NCBI GenBank assembly: GCA_036320915.1
Contig: JAXBDG010000014.1
Span: 248,001 to 312,000 of the forward strand
Length of the DNA: 64,000 bases
Source of the DNA: Linnemannia elongata
Taxonomy: Eukaryota; Mortierellomycota; Mortierellomycetes; Mortierellales; Mortierellaceae
Direction: 5' to 3'
In this document: piece after piece, positions 41,714 through 55,568 of the stretch
How positions within the stretch are numbered: the stretch's first letter is position 1
Layout of the letters: each line of letters opens with the position of its first letter
Notes under the pieces: model-generated
Told to the model about the DNA's origin: nothing
Seen by the model: only the letters and a program-made list of their open reading frames with translations
Databases searched by the model: none
Made by a program: the position numbers and the translations under genes

Positions 41714-43510
41714 ATGTCGGATGCACTTGACGATTGGGAGCAGGCCGATGAACTCGAGGTAAAAAAAAAAAAAAAAAAATGTCAAGAGGCTGTTTGGATG
41801 AAAACTGACAAAAAAAAAAAAGAGAAAAAAGCTACATTTTTTTTTTATTTCTGTAAAACAACCAACCCCAAGGTTGTGACCGAAACTAACTTGTATCCTC
41901 CATTTTGTTCTTCTTGTCCTTGTTACTATCGACATTTTTTTAGATCCAGGCACCTGTGGTGGCACCAGCGCCAATGAAGAAGATCACATTACTCTCTCGC
42001 CCGACTACAGGAACATCGAGTCCTACAGGACCCTCAGCTCATACAACACCAGGAGTATCACTAGGAGGAGGAGGCATTGGCCGACCAGGAGGAGGGGCTA
42101 TTGGTGGGCCTCCAATGATCTTGAAACGTAATCCTGGAAGCAATAGCAGTGGTGGAAGTCCAAGTCAACATGGACCATCACCAACTGGTCAAGGATCTCC
42201 TACATCGCCCTTTGGTCGGGAGAGCAGCAGCCCCTTTGGAGATAATAATTACAACAATAGTAACAGTGGGCGGCGGTCCGCCGGTACGGGATATCAGGAA
42301 GAGGATCCGGATCTGGTGGGTGGGGACATGTTACGGCGGCAGATGGATGGCCTGTCGTTGCGGGAACGTAATCGTGCTCTTTGGGATCAAGCGTAAGGAT
42401 ATTTTTTTTCCTTTCCTCCGTGGTTTATTGGGGAGAGATCAAATGATGCAAGGGGGAAGAGGATAGCTGAGGGAGGGGAGTACGACTAGAACTAACGACG
42501 GTTGAGGTGTTGTTGTTTTGGTTTTTTTTTTTTTCGTGGTTAGGAATGCGTATGAGCAGCCGATTATTGCAAGGGCCGACACGACGCGGACAGAATACGT
42601 CCCAGAGGTAAATGAAAAAAAAAATCCCCAAACAAAACTGGGAACCTCATTTTCACATATCACGTCCAGCCCGAACTCCTGGATAATAACTTACGTTGCA
42701 AACTAATGTCTGCTAATTATTATTATTATTATTATTATGCTTGTATAGATCCGGATTCTGAGGAGACCAAAGAGTCCAGTACAAACAGTCCGTGTCAGCA
42801 ACCAAGTCAAATCTAAACCACTAGCACAGCGTGAAGCAGATTATAACGCCGCTCGTGAAAAGATCTTTGGACCTTCACCTACACCCACGTCTCCATCGTC
42901 CCCAAGTCTCAATAATAACAACAATAACGACATTACAACTTCAACAACAGGATCGCGAGGTTCAAGAAGTAGTCCACGTCGGAATTCTCCCTCTGTTGGA
43001 GGAGGATCATCACCAAACTCGAAACCATCTTCGCGCCCTACTTCGAGACCGGCGTCACCTTCACAACCGCATCAACCTGTACAAATCTACACAGGAAGTA
43101 GTAGTAATAGCGGAGGCTTTGAGAGTGCGCTGGAAAATGTGAAACCGATAGAGTTTCGGGGTGGGCCACCACCGTCCAGGAGAGGAGGTGGAAGTGGAGG
43201 TGGAGGTGGTGGGAGAGGAGTAGGACAGGAGAATGTCGGCACTGCGATCCGGCAACCTATGGGTCCCACATCGTCGTCTGCGTCTAGCGGGCATAGTGGT
43301 GGAAATAAACCTCGTGGACGAGGAAGGGGACGAGGCGGCGGCGGTGGTGGTGGGAGTGGAAGTGGGACAAGATCCCCAGCAGGAGGATCAGAAGGAGGGT
43401 CATCAGGAGATACGGGATCGGGAAGGCAGGAGGCAGGATCAATTGGGTTCCGGAGACCTATGGGGCGAGGCGGAAGTGGAAGTACTCAACCACGTCCACC
43501 GGCTCCTTGA
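41714..43510 (+). CDS. SUZ and SUZ-C domain RNA-binding protein (SZRD1-like)
   Basis: Four exons, 41714-41758, 41944-42392, 42544-42607 and 42749-43510, agree in phase and encode 439 residues. The N-terminal DALDDWEQADELE resembles the start of animal SZRD1. The SUZ domain is in exon 4: IRILRRPKSPVQ, then KPLAQREADYNAAREKIFG, its most conserved core. The SUZ-C motif follows as NVGTAIRQPMGP, with a second version near the end (SIGFRRPMGRGG). Between and after these lie Ser/Gly/Arg-rich low-complexity regions, including RGG-type stretches that commonly bind RNA. SUZ domains bind RNA and occur in mRNA-regulating proteins; the exact target is unknown. Intron 1 has a weak donor (GAG|GTAAAAAAA), and intron 3 contains a (TTA)n microsatellite. 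Confidence 0.85.
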
Positions 43511-43760
43511 TGTCATTTCAACAGCCGGGCCTTTTACAACTACTAAAGCACAATAGCATCCAAAATCACCAATCATATCCTCATAGAACATCTTTCAAAA
43601 TAATAATTTCTCGACCTCCACGTTGTGTGTGTTTTATTATTATTTACGATGGGGATGCAAAATTGTGAATGAAAGAAGGGAGGGGAGAGGGGAGGCGAGA
43701 GGTGAGAACAAAAGGACATTTACTTTGCTTGGTGGGTAGAATTCTTTGGATAGTTGTCTG

Positions 43761-46700
43761 TTACTGTTTCCGTGCAGCGGACTCGGTCTCCTCGATCAGC
43801 AGCTTCCATACTCTTGCCACTAGCCTATCCGCATCATTATCCAGCGCCTACACATCGTCAACGAAAGAAAAGAAAGGAAATCGTTAGCAAAGCTATTTTC
43901 ACTGCATTATACCTTCGAATGTATAAAACAAAACAAAAAAAAACACAAGGAGAAAACTTACACCACGAAGCTCAGAAACAAGGTCCTGAGGTGGTTTCCG
44001 CTGCCGGATATGGTCCACCACATATTTAGTCAAATCCTCCTCAGGGACACCCAACAACTCAACAACAATCTTTGTCGCAAACGGCTTGATCTTCTCCTTC
44101 AGGATCAACCCGTCATTCGCCTCCATGACCGACCACTGAACCGGCCAGTTCCACAGCTCTTGTGGGTCAGAAGGAATATCCAACACATTCTTCTCGGCTC
44201 CTTCGGTGGTAGTAGATATTGACCCAGATTCAGAAGCCTCATTCATCTCCACATCCTTATCCTGACTTGCTGAAGGTGTTGTTACTAACGTTGCAGAATC
44301 GACCTCCATGGCGGCACTTGCTTCTGCAGCAGCATTGGCAACAGCAGCAGCCGCGGCTTCGACCTCCTGAGCAGCCTTCCTGGCAGCCTCTGCCATTTCT
44401 TCCTTTTCTTCCTCGCGGTCCAGATCATCATAGCGCTGCTCCTTCTGCAAGAAAGCCTGTCTCCTGTGCCACCATCTCGATCTACAAATGGTATCAACCA
44501 ATCACCCTGTTAGTTTCGTGATCAAAAAAAAGAAAAAGAAAAGCACAAAGGACATACACGTATACCAACGGTCAATCTCCTTACCGATCACGATAGTAGT
44601 CTTCATGACGGCGCTCGCGCTCGACATCATCGTTCCACTGGGCAAACCGAGCGGCCATGGCATCCCGTGCAGTATGGGATTCAGCCTGGTAATCCGCATC
44701 ACGGGCCTTATCCTTCTCATACAACCGCATCCTCTCAGCCTCGCGTTGCTCCCAACGACGCTCGCGCTCCTTGAAAGTATGCTCAGCCTCACGATCCCTC
44801 CGCTCCTGACGTGCTTTCTCTTCCTCCTCAGAATCCATACCCGTGTCCTGATCCTGAGCTGCTGAGCCAGTAGCACCTGCCGAAGAAGTAGACGCAAGTG
44901 CAGGCGAAGATCCCACATCAGTATGACTGGCCCCACTGGCGGGGACAAAGTCCATCTGGCGTGATCCACCTGCGCCACTACCACTGCTACTACTACCGCC
45001 CCAAGCACGGTCCCGTCCAGCCCTATGAGAAGCAGTCGCAGACGAAGCATTGGCACCCGTAGCCGCAGAGCCAGAATCTTTCGACTGCCGATGATGACCA
45101 GACCGCGCCATCCTCTCTGACCGTTCCTCTTCTTCTTTACGCTCCTTCTCCTTGAGAGCCGCACGTTCTCTAAAAAAGTTGATTTCGCGTGCAATCAGCT
45201 CCTTTTGCTCCTCCGACATCTCTTCCTCGGTACCGTCTTCACCTGTTTTGCCAGCTCCGTCGAGGTTGGTATGACGTCTTGGTCTGCCAACCAACGTAAG
45301 ATCCTCCTTGTCCTTGTTAGAGGAGGAGGATGGTTCGGCTGTAGTGTCGTCTGATCCTGCGGTGCTGTCTGTTGTATCCAGTGTACCGTCCTTCATCTGT
45401 TGAATGATCTTTGTCGCATTCGCCAACGCCACTTTATCCTTCTCCGTATCATGCTAAATCAACAAATTGGCCCAATATATGATTAGCTGACGGAACATAA
45501 ACGACAGAAAGAAGGCAGGAACATAAAAAGATCTCATGAAGTGTTCTTCCAACTTACGATAGTGCGGGGGCGGCTCTCTTCATACTGATCCAAGAACTGA
45601 CGAGTTTTCTCGTCAGCCTTGACGAGGAGCGGCTTGACGACATCTGATCCATCCATGGCCTTCAGTTCGAGTCCGACGGGCTTCTCGCCCTTGGGCTGCT
45701 GTCCATCCTGGCCCAGAACCCGGAGTGTCCTCAACAGACTGTCAGCATCGGCATATTCTGCAAACCCGAACGCCTTCCACTTTTGCGTCGTAGGATCCTG
45801 AACGTGTTTCCATTTTACCAAGTTTCCCGTCGTCTAATGATCAATGTGGGCAAAAAACAAAGGAACAAAGAAACCAACTGTCAGTATATCAGATATGACA
45901 CATCGTGCAAAATAAAAAGAAAAAATAATAATAATAATAAAAAGGCTTACCCTGAGCAACTTCTCCATGGCGACCTTGTTGATTCCAGGAGCAATAGATC
46001 CAATGAAGAGAGTGTTCATCTTATCCGGCAACGCGCCTCCAACAGCTGCGCCTGCACCCAAAGAGCTGGGTGCTCCAGCTAAGAGTGCATTGTTACCATG
46101 TCCAACAGGTGGTATCCCTCCTCCTGGCTTCATTCCCGACATACCAGGGACGGGCATAGGTGGGACAACACCCCCGTAGGGTCCAACCATCCCGACAGAT
46201 CCAGGTAATGAAGGTGGTGGAGTTACAAGTCCAAAACCAGGGCGTGGAGGCGGCGGCATACGATGATGAAGCTGTTGTTGGTGAAGGTGTGGTGGAGGCT
46301 GGTTCTGTCCTGGAATCATGCCTCCAGGGTGTCCAGCTCCAGGTGGTGGCAAAGGAGGTCCTCCTTGAGGTGGTGGGATGCCGTAGGGCGGCATGGCTCC
46401 AGGGGGTGGTGGTCCTCCTGGGATGATATGTGGTGGACGTGGAGGAGGGTAATGCGGTTGTTGACCTGGTGGTGGTCCGACTAGTGAAGGAGGAGGTGGA
46501 CCTCCGGGGCCTCCTCGTCCTTGAAATTGTGGTGGTGGCGGACCTTGTGGTTGTTGTTGTTGCATATGGTGGGGTGGAGGAGGGTATTGGTGTTGATTGT
46601 GTTGCCCGTAGATGGGGTGCCCTTGAGGGGGGCCTCGTCCTTGGTGGTGGTGTGGTGGAGGCGGTCCTCCGTAATGCTGCTGCTGCTGCTGTCCTGGAGG

Positions 46701-46872
46701 GGGGCCATGCCTTTGTCCCTGATATGGGGCTATTTATTTTTTATGAGTATAGAGCAAGGGTGTTAGCGATGAGGTAGGTGTGAAGTTGTTGATTCGTGTT
46801 TTGTTCCTTTTTGTCCCTGAGCCAGTGATGAATGAACACAGACGTACGATATTGTTGACGATAGGGATCCAT
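43761..46872 (-). CDS. RBM25: Splicing factor RBM25 (RRM, charged region, PWI domain)
   Basis: Six minus-strand exons, 46848-46872, 45951-46729, 45558-45833, 44585-45453, 43962-44481 and 43761-43847, agree in phase and give 851 residues, close to the usual RBM25 length. The first ~230 residues are Pro/Gly/Gln/His-rich. The RRM follows with RNP2 LFIGSIAPGI and RNP1 KAFGFAEYAD. A long Glu/Arg-rich helical region comes next (REINFFRERAALKEKERKEE, FKERERRWEQREAERMRLYE). The C-terminus is a PWI domain (ELWNWPVQWSVMEANDGLIL through VARVWKLLIEETE). RBM25 associates with the U1 snRNP and influences 5' splice-site choice in the nucleus. The tiny 25-nt first exon is inferred from phase and the MDPYRQQY start. 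The gene diverges from GET1 across about 630 bp. Confidence 0.92.
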
Positions 46873-47506
46873 TTGTTTGTCGTTGGGTTTCCTGTGTTGT
46901 CCTTGGCTGGCCTTGTGGTGTGGGTTCGGTGATGAGTGTGCAAGACGAAGGCAACTAAGCAAAGTAGCAAAAGAAGCGATCAACGTTTAAAAAAACACAG
47001 GGCAGCAAGAATAAGAAGAGAATAAGAAGAAAATTGTAAAAGGGGGGAGATCGAACACGTACAGGGAGTAGATATGGACTTTTGTATACGTAAGAAATAA
47101 TGAAAGGGTGACTGTGCGGCGGATGATTCGTCGATTGGATTCCTTCCTTCGCTTCTCTTCCCTTCCCTATCCTCTGCTCCAGCCTCTGCAGATTGGCGAG
47201 GTTGGGTTATGTGTCTGTGTCTGTTGAGTTTGTTGAGTTGGACACGGCCACAAAAGAAGAGCAAAGAAGAAAAGTAACTCTTCCCTCTTACTTTTTTTGT
47301 TCTCTTGACTTCTTTTCTGTCCATCCGCACAACTCATCATCCTTCTCTCTCTCTCTCCGTTCTCTCGTCTCTGGACCTACAACCAAACAAGCAACCCCCA
47401 CAGCCAGGAGGAACTCCACACCAAACCGACATCACTCCTATCACTCTCATCCGGAAGCAGATCTCTTTTTTTTCATACAGCACACAGACATACCACATAC
47501 AACAAA
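46873..47506. promoter_or_regulatory. Divergent region between RBM25 and GET1
   Basis: A 634-bp head-to-head region, pyrimidine-rich toward GET1 (47340-47365). No palindrome comparable to those in the other two divergent promoters was noticed. Confidence 0.4.
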
Positions 47507-49424
47507 ATGCAGTTGGCGTTCGGCGTATTACTGGTGGTCCTGCTCACAGAGCTGATCAACCTCATCGGGAAAACACACTTCACCGCCTTGGTAATTACCT
47601 CTTTCCTACTCTCTCACTTTTCATTCCTTTGTTTGTGTGTGTGTCGACAAACAGAACTGTGCAACGCAAAGACAACCCGGATGCACCCAAAGAAGGATGA
47701 ACCAACTCGTTTTTTTTTGTATTTCTCTGCGCCGGCTGACAACCCCATTCTTGCATAAAATTTTCATACTAACTCTTACTCTCCATGCGCGTGATAATTT
47801 CATGCATTGGCTGTTTCTTTTCTTTCTTTTTCCTTCTTTCTTTCGTTCTACATTAGGGCTACGATATCTACCTTAAAGTGGTACACAAGGATAGGATGAC
47901 GAAGCAACGGGCCCTCAAGAAGGAGGTTCTGACACTCAAGAACGAGCTTGCCAGGACTTCGTCTCAGGTATGAAAGAAAGGATCCTCTTTTTTGTTCATC
48001 CGTCGATCGCCCTCTTCTTTTGGTCATTGTTGGCGAATTGAGAAGATTTACTACTTTTGCTCAAACACGAGGAAAAGGGGAAGAGGGCAAGGGGAGAGAG
48101 GCAGGGAGAAGGATTAGTATATTTTAGAAACAGCGCAAACTAACGTTTCGGAACTTTTCTTGTTATTTTGTTTGGAAATGGTGTGTTTATAGGATGAGTT
48201 TGCTAAGTGGGCAAAGCTGAGGCGCAAGATGGACAGCAAGATTGCCGATCTGGAAAAAATGAGTAAGCTTTAGCTACCAGCAGGACACATAATAACAAAG
48301 GAACGACGGGAATATGTACTCTGCAAGGAAAACACTGCGAAAGGAACAAACAAGCAATCATATAACAGGAAACCGACGTGCCAAGAAACCCCAAATCATC
48401 GAGATAAAGGCATGGACTGACATCCTCACCTCTCACTTTTATTAATTTCTAGCGTCGGAACTGCATGTGTCAAAGGCGTCATTTGAGATGAAGTTCAAGG
48501 GACTGTTGTGGTTTATTACAAGCGGGCTCCAGTTCTTGATGGTTGCCTGGTACCGCCGGTCACCCGTCTTTTATCTCCCCATGCGCTGGTTCGGTCCTGC
48601 CGAGTGGGTCTTATCAATGCCCTTTGCTGAGCGAGGTATGTCCTGTCCACTTGTTTGTATCTTTGAGTAACAGGATGTCATATCGGATCAGGATCATGGA
48701 CTCTTGCAGGACCTTCTCAAGACTTCAACCTAAACATAGATATGGCGGTCGACCCTGACCTGGATAAAAATTGAGATTCAACATAAAGGATAGAGGAAGT
48801 TGAACGTCAGGCACAGCATGAGTTCAAGCGTAGACAAGGAGACAGATCAGAAAAAGGTCAGCAGGCATAGATCCTCAACTAGCATGATCAAGGCACTCAC
48901 CAATGACCACTATCATATGATCTATTACGACACTACTAGGATCGGTAAGCATTACGATTTGGTTCTACTTTTGCCGCAAGTTTATCACACTGTTGGCATC
49001 CAACTTGGCAGAATTCATCCCTGCAGTCAAGGCATTGAAGCCTGAGCAGTCGGCTGAATCGTCCAGCCCCTTTGCCGCCTTTGCCAACATGGCTAACCTT
49101 GCAGGAGCAGCCGCAGGAGCAGCAGGACCTGGTGGAGCTGGAGCTGGTGGACCCGGAGGTGCTGCAGGAAACCCTTTTGCCGCAATGGGCGGTATGGGTG
49201 GTGGAGGAGATCCTTTTGCGGGTATGGGTGGCATGGGCATGGATGACATGGATGCATCGGCCATGTTTGGACCAGGATCGCCCTTTGCGGCGATGTTTGG
49301 ACAATCCCTCAGTCCTAATGGTATGGCTGGATCCACGGGACCTTCGCCAGCGGCTTCGCGGTCTTCTTCTGTCCGTGGAGCTGGCAACCTTGGACGTGGC
49401 GAGGAGCGGAGGAGAAAAGTGTAG
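47507..49424 (+). CDS. GET1: Guided entry of tail-anchored proteins subunit 1 (GET1/WRB)
   Basis: Five exons, 47507-47590, 47857-47967, 48193-48262, 48453-48635 and 48940-49424, agree in phase and encode 310 residues. Membrane segment 1 is LAFGVLLVVLLTELINLI. The cytosolic coiled coil contains the family motif SSQDEFAKWAKLRRKMDSKI, which engages the Get3 ATPase. Segment 2 (FKGLLWFITSGLQFLMVAWY) is followed by the typical SPVFYLPMRWFGPAEWVLS loop, and segment 3 is GSVSITIWFYFCRKFITLLA. GET1 with GET2 forms the ER insertase for tail-anchored proteins. The last ~130 residues are an Ala/Gly/Met-rich tail (NPFAAMGGMGGGGDPFAGMG then GMGMDDMD) that most GET1 proteins lack. Intron 4 (48636-48939) is long and has coding-like remnants. 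Confidence 0.93.
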
Positions 49425-49701
49425 TCAGACCTACTTGTACGTTCTCTCTTTTTTTTCCTGACTTTTTTTTTCATTCGAAGTCATTGTAATACTACAAGGT
49501 ACATAGAAAATACAAATTCAAAAACGCATCCTTTGCTTTCTTAATCCTCTTTTTCTCTCTCTCTCGCACACACACCCACACAGCTCGGTAATAAAGATTT
49601 ATCGTGTGCTGTATCCGACGAATATCTACTGAGTGAAATAATTGTTATTGGATTTGATAAAGAGAAGGAGGAGTGAAGTAGAACGAAAAAGCGCCAACTT
49701 T

Positions 49702-52133
49702 CTACGACTGGACTGCAGGTGCAATACCGATGAGCCTCCGACGATGATCAAGCGTCATATAATTATTCATGAACCAAATGTTCCCAAACACCCAATCGTC
49801 CTCATCGTTCTTGGAGGCCTGGATCCCCGAAAAGCAGAGGTTAAAGATCCCGCCGATAACAGGTACGCGTTCGCGGACTAGGTCTTGACCTCGGACTCTG
49901 AACTTGTTGGTCGATGTCCATTCTCCGTTGGTAGTAATGTTGCCTTTTGTGAAGGATGCTGACGATTGTGCGGATACTTGGGGTGTGCTCTCGTTGGTGA
50001 TGGTGGATAATGGTGTTGTTGTTCCTGAGGCGTCATCCTGGCTGCTGATAACGGTGTCGGATCCAGGAGTGGGACTGGCAGCCTGGGGTCCTAGATCGAA
50101 CCAGAGATCAATCTTGCTCAAATCACACGAAACCGTGTACAACCCCGAAAAATAGCTATACCCCGAATACCACCCGAAAAAGTAATCATGAATCAACTGA
50201 TGGGTCCTATACGCAACCCTTGGAGGAACCAAGATAATATTCGTCGAGGTATCAAAGATCACATTCAGCACACTGATCCCGGTTCCTGTCCCGACACGAG
50301 AGTCCAATTGGTCAATGGTCCGTTTGTTCCGAGGGACCTTATCCTTGAATTCGATGGACTTGTCGGTAACGACGGTTAGGGAGTGGATCGGGATTGACCA
50401 GTATGCGGAACCCGCGGGGACTTGGTAGTAGGATAGGGAGCCTGTGTAGCGGGCACGGTCTTGACCGCCAAAAGTTAATTCTCCGCCTTGGTTGCCAGAT
50501 CCGAGCCAGACGCCTACTTCTGAACGCATTGCGTTTGCGTTGATCAAGTTGTCTACCGGTGTCCGGTCCCCTATTGGGTTATTTTTTTTTGGATGTGCAA
50601 GGTGCAGGTAAAATGATTTTAGAAGAGCAATTGGTTCATATGAAGGGGCAGAGAGAGAAAACAAGTGCGCACAGACATGACTTTCACATCCACAAAACTT
50701 ACCATTGAAAGTAAGGTCCATAAGTCCTAGTCCAAAAGACCCATCGATCCCATTCTCCTTCACACCTTTCAACGAATCCGCAACCCCAATAACCTGTCTA
50801 TCGACCACAAACCCAGCCACCTGGACCACATCCGTGCCCAACTTCCCCTTCACCACCGGCCCTTCGCTCAACTCCAAATGCCACGAGATATTCGGTGCAT
50901 TTTCAAAGGTACTAGATCGCTCGATGTGGAAGCCACGACGGGCGGTGGTGGAACAGGGACTGTTCTGGGAACAGTTTGCACGGGCGGATGTCACCCATGT
51001 GTCGGAGGAGCCAATGTCGAATTCGAGGTTGAAGTATTGGTTTGGTGTGCCGATTCCTACCTGTCCGACGAACTATATTGATAGGGGAAGTAGGGCGAGA
51101 GAGGAAGGCGGGAAGGAAGAGTATGTTAGAAGGCATATCGTAAAAGACGTTGCTCCTATGGTTTGTGCCTATAGCATCAGACAAGAGAAAATGACGGCTT
51201 ACAGCGACTTCAGAAGGGTTGTACTCGATGGGGACGCGCTCAGAGTCAATAGCCTTGGATCGTCGCGACGACGCAGAATCGAATTGTGCCAACTGCATTA
51301 CCGACGCGACTTCTTTCTCCTTCTCCTTCCTATCCGCACCGCCTGCTTTCTGACCCTTCTTATCATCCTCATCCTCCAACTCGTCGTCGTCATCATCGTC
51401 GTCGTCGTCGTCTTCATAGACATCGTACTCCTTATCCGTGTTCTTGTCCTTGGCATTCTTCTCCTTCGTACCACCAACTTCAGCTCTAAAAGCCGACTGA
51501 GCTCCCTTCCTCGGCTCCTGTTCCTGCTGCTGTTTCCCATCCTGATCCTGGTCCTGCTCTAACTTTTGTTCCTGAAACTGCGTTGCCACTTGCGGTGCCT
51601 GCCCCCTCAAGCGCCTCAGAACCCTAGACGGAATCCTCAACAACCGCTGCTCCAAACTAAACGCCTTCTCCTCCTCCGTTAACTTCTCCCGCCCATGCTG
51701 CTGCTGCTGTTGCTGTTCTTGTTGTTGCTGTTGTTGTACAATCTCGGTGATTGAGGGTTGAGAGTATCGGGCGAGGGCTTGTCGGACTTGGTGACTTGTC
51801 CTTTCTGTTTCTTCCGTGCGTGCTACTCTATCCAGTGCCACCCTGTTGTTGTTTTTTAAGATCCATACAATTTTTCCCCATGATAAGTTAGTTGCGCGTT
51901 TTTTTGATTATTGGGGGGTGGGGTGAAGTCAGTAGGGGCGGTATTCATAGATCTCACTACACTTTGAACGATTTCTGTTTCTTCTTTGTTAGTTTTGCTG
52001 TGTAAATTGCTTTGAAGGGCAAGGTCCCTTTTTGTCTTAAAACTTACCGATGCAGGTCTGGCGCGGCGGCGGAGGCGGAGAGTGAGAAGGTAGAGGCGAC
52101 GACTGCCAGGCTCAAGAGTATTGTTGTTTTCAT
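49702..52133 (-). CDS. Secreted aspartic protease (pepsin family A1)
   Basis: Four minus-strand exons, 52048-52133, 51203-51842, 50703-51072 and 49702-50570, agree in phase and encode 654 residues. Residues 1 to about 24 are a signal peptide (ILLSLAVVASTFSLSASA). A very long pro-region (about residues 29-240) is Gln-rich and then Lys/Glu/Asp-rich with an uninterrupted run of aspartates encoded near 51390-51415. The catalytic domain opens FVGQVGIGTPNQYFNLEF, first active site DIGSSDTWV (about residue 261); the second is FDTSTN (about 472). The family norm at the first site is D-T-G, so this has Ile for Thr. Secreted A1 proteases cleave extracellular protein at acid pH. A Ser/Thr-rich insertion (SDTVISSQDDASGTTTPLST) interrupts the C-lobe. 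Activity is probable but not certain because of the altered loop. Confidence 0.88.
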
Positions 52134-52772
52134 ATCTGATGGAGGCCCTGGAGTGATGGTGCCTATTGATTAGAGGTGGTAATAGGAAGAAAAAAAAAGT
52201 CTTCCTTCTCTTCAGCTTCAGGAGGGGGTGGATTCTGGTGCTTTGAAAATAAAAATGGATGAGTTCGTCGGAAAAAAAAAAAAAAAAAAGTGGCGAAAGG
52301 TAGAGACAAGAAAACACTTTCGGCTGTGAACAGAAGGGAAGAAAAAGTGTGCAAGGTGAAAAGTCGGGTACAAGGGGGAAAAAAACACAGCGAAATGAGG
52401 ATGCTGCTTTGAAATAATGAGAAAATGCAAAAGAAAGAGAATCAATATATTGGTGTTGACCTAGAAATGGGTAATGAGGACAAAGCACAGGGGCCGAGGA
52501 TTCCGATCTCACAACGAAATATCGCACTATTCCATTGTCGACCGTTCTATACAGCAGCATTTCTCGCAAAGCAAAGGGGGGGAGGAGTGATATTACATGA
52601 AAAGCAGGGAAAGGGGAGAAAGTCAGAAAACAGTAGAGCAAAGGATGCCTGCTAATGAGTGTGTATGTTTGTTATGTTTTTTGTTTGTATTTTTTGAATG
52701 TAAATGATGTGATAAAAAGTACAACTATGAATGAGGAGAAAGAACAAGAACGAAGAAAAAGAGCAAAAGGAC
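52134..52772. other. Upstream region of the protease gene and 3' flank of DAHP synthase
   Basis: About 640 bp. It contains an A run of about 19 near 52271-52289 and T/A-rich stretches. No gene is supported; the open frames are low complexity. Confidence 0.45.
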
Positions 52773-55140
<2,368 letters not shown>

Positions 55141-55568
55141 GATATGTATATGTATTAGGGGTGGTGGTTGTGGTGGGTGGGGAGAGGGTAAGTTGTAAGG
55201 AAAGTGAAGGTGAAGTGAAAAAAACGAAAGAAAAGAAGATGAAATGAGCCTATTTATCTACAGGAGTTAGGGAATCAGAGTTCTCGGTCTTTCTTCACCG
55301 AAACAAAAAAATCGATGAGCCATCCACTTTTTTTGCTGTGAATCACACACTTTTGGCACAGGGGTGACTGTTTCTCATGATTCATAGAATTAGCACCTTT
55401 GTCTATCAACCTGCAGACATACATACATGCATTCAAAATACAAGCATAAACAAACACAATAACGCGTGTTAACAGAAAAAAAAACAATGTGGAGTATCAA
55501 TGTTATTGGCAGAAATAAGTACAGCTAAAAAGTATTAGCAAAAGAAAAAAGCGGAAGACGTAAGGGGT
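55141..55568. other. Region between DAHP synthase and SMC1
   Basis: About 430 bp: the promoter of DAHP synthase and the 3' flank of SMC1, which lie on the same strand. No gene and no clear amino-acid-control TGACTCA box were seen. Confidence 0.45.

Noticed and set aside
51286..51562. Plus-strand hydrophobic frame opposite the protease pro-region
   Set aside because: Its Val/Ile runs are the antisense of the Asp run and its neighbours.
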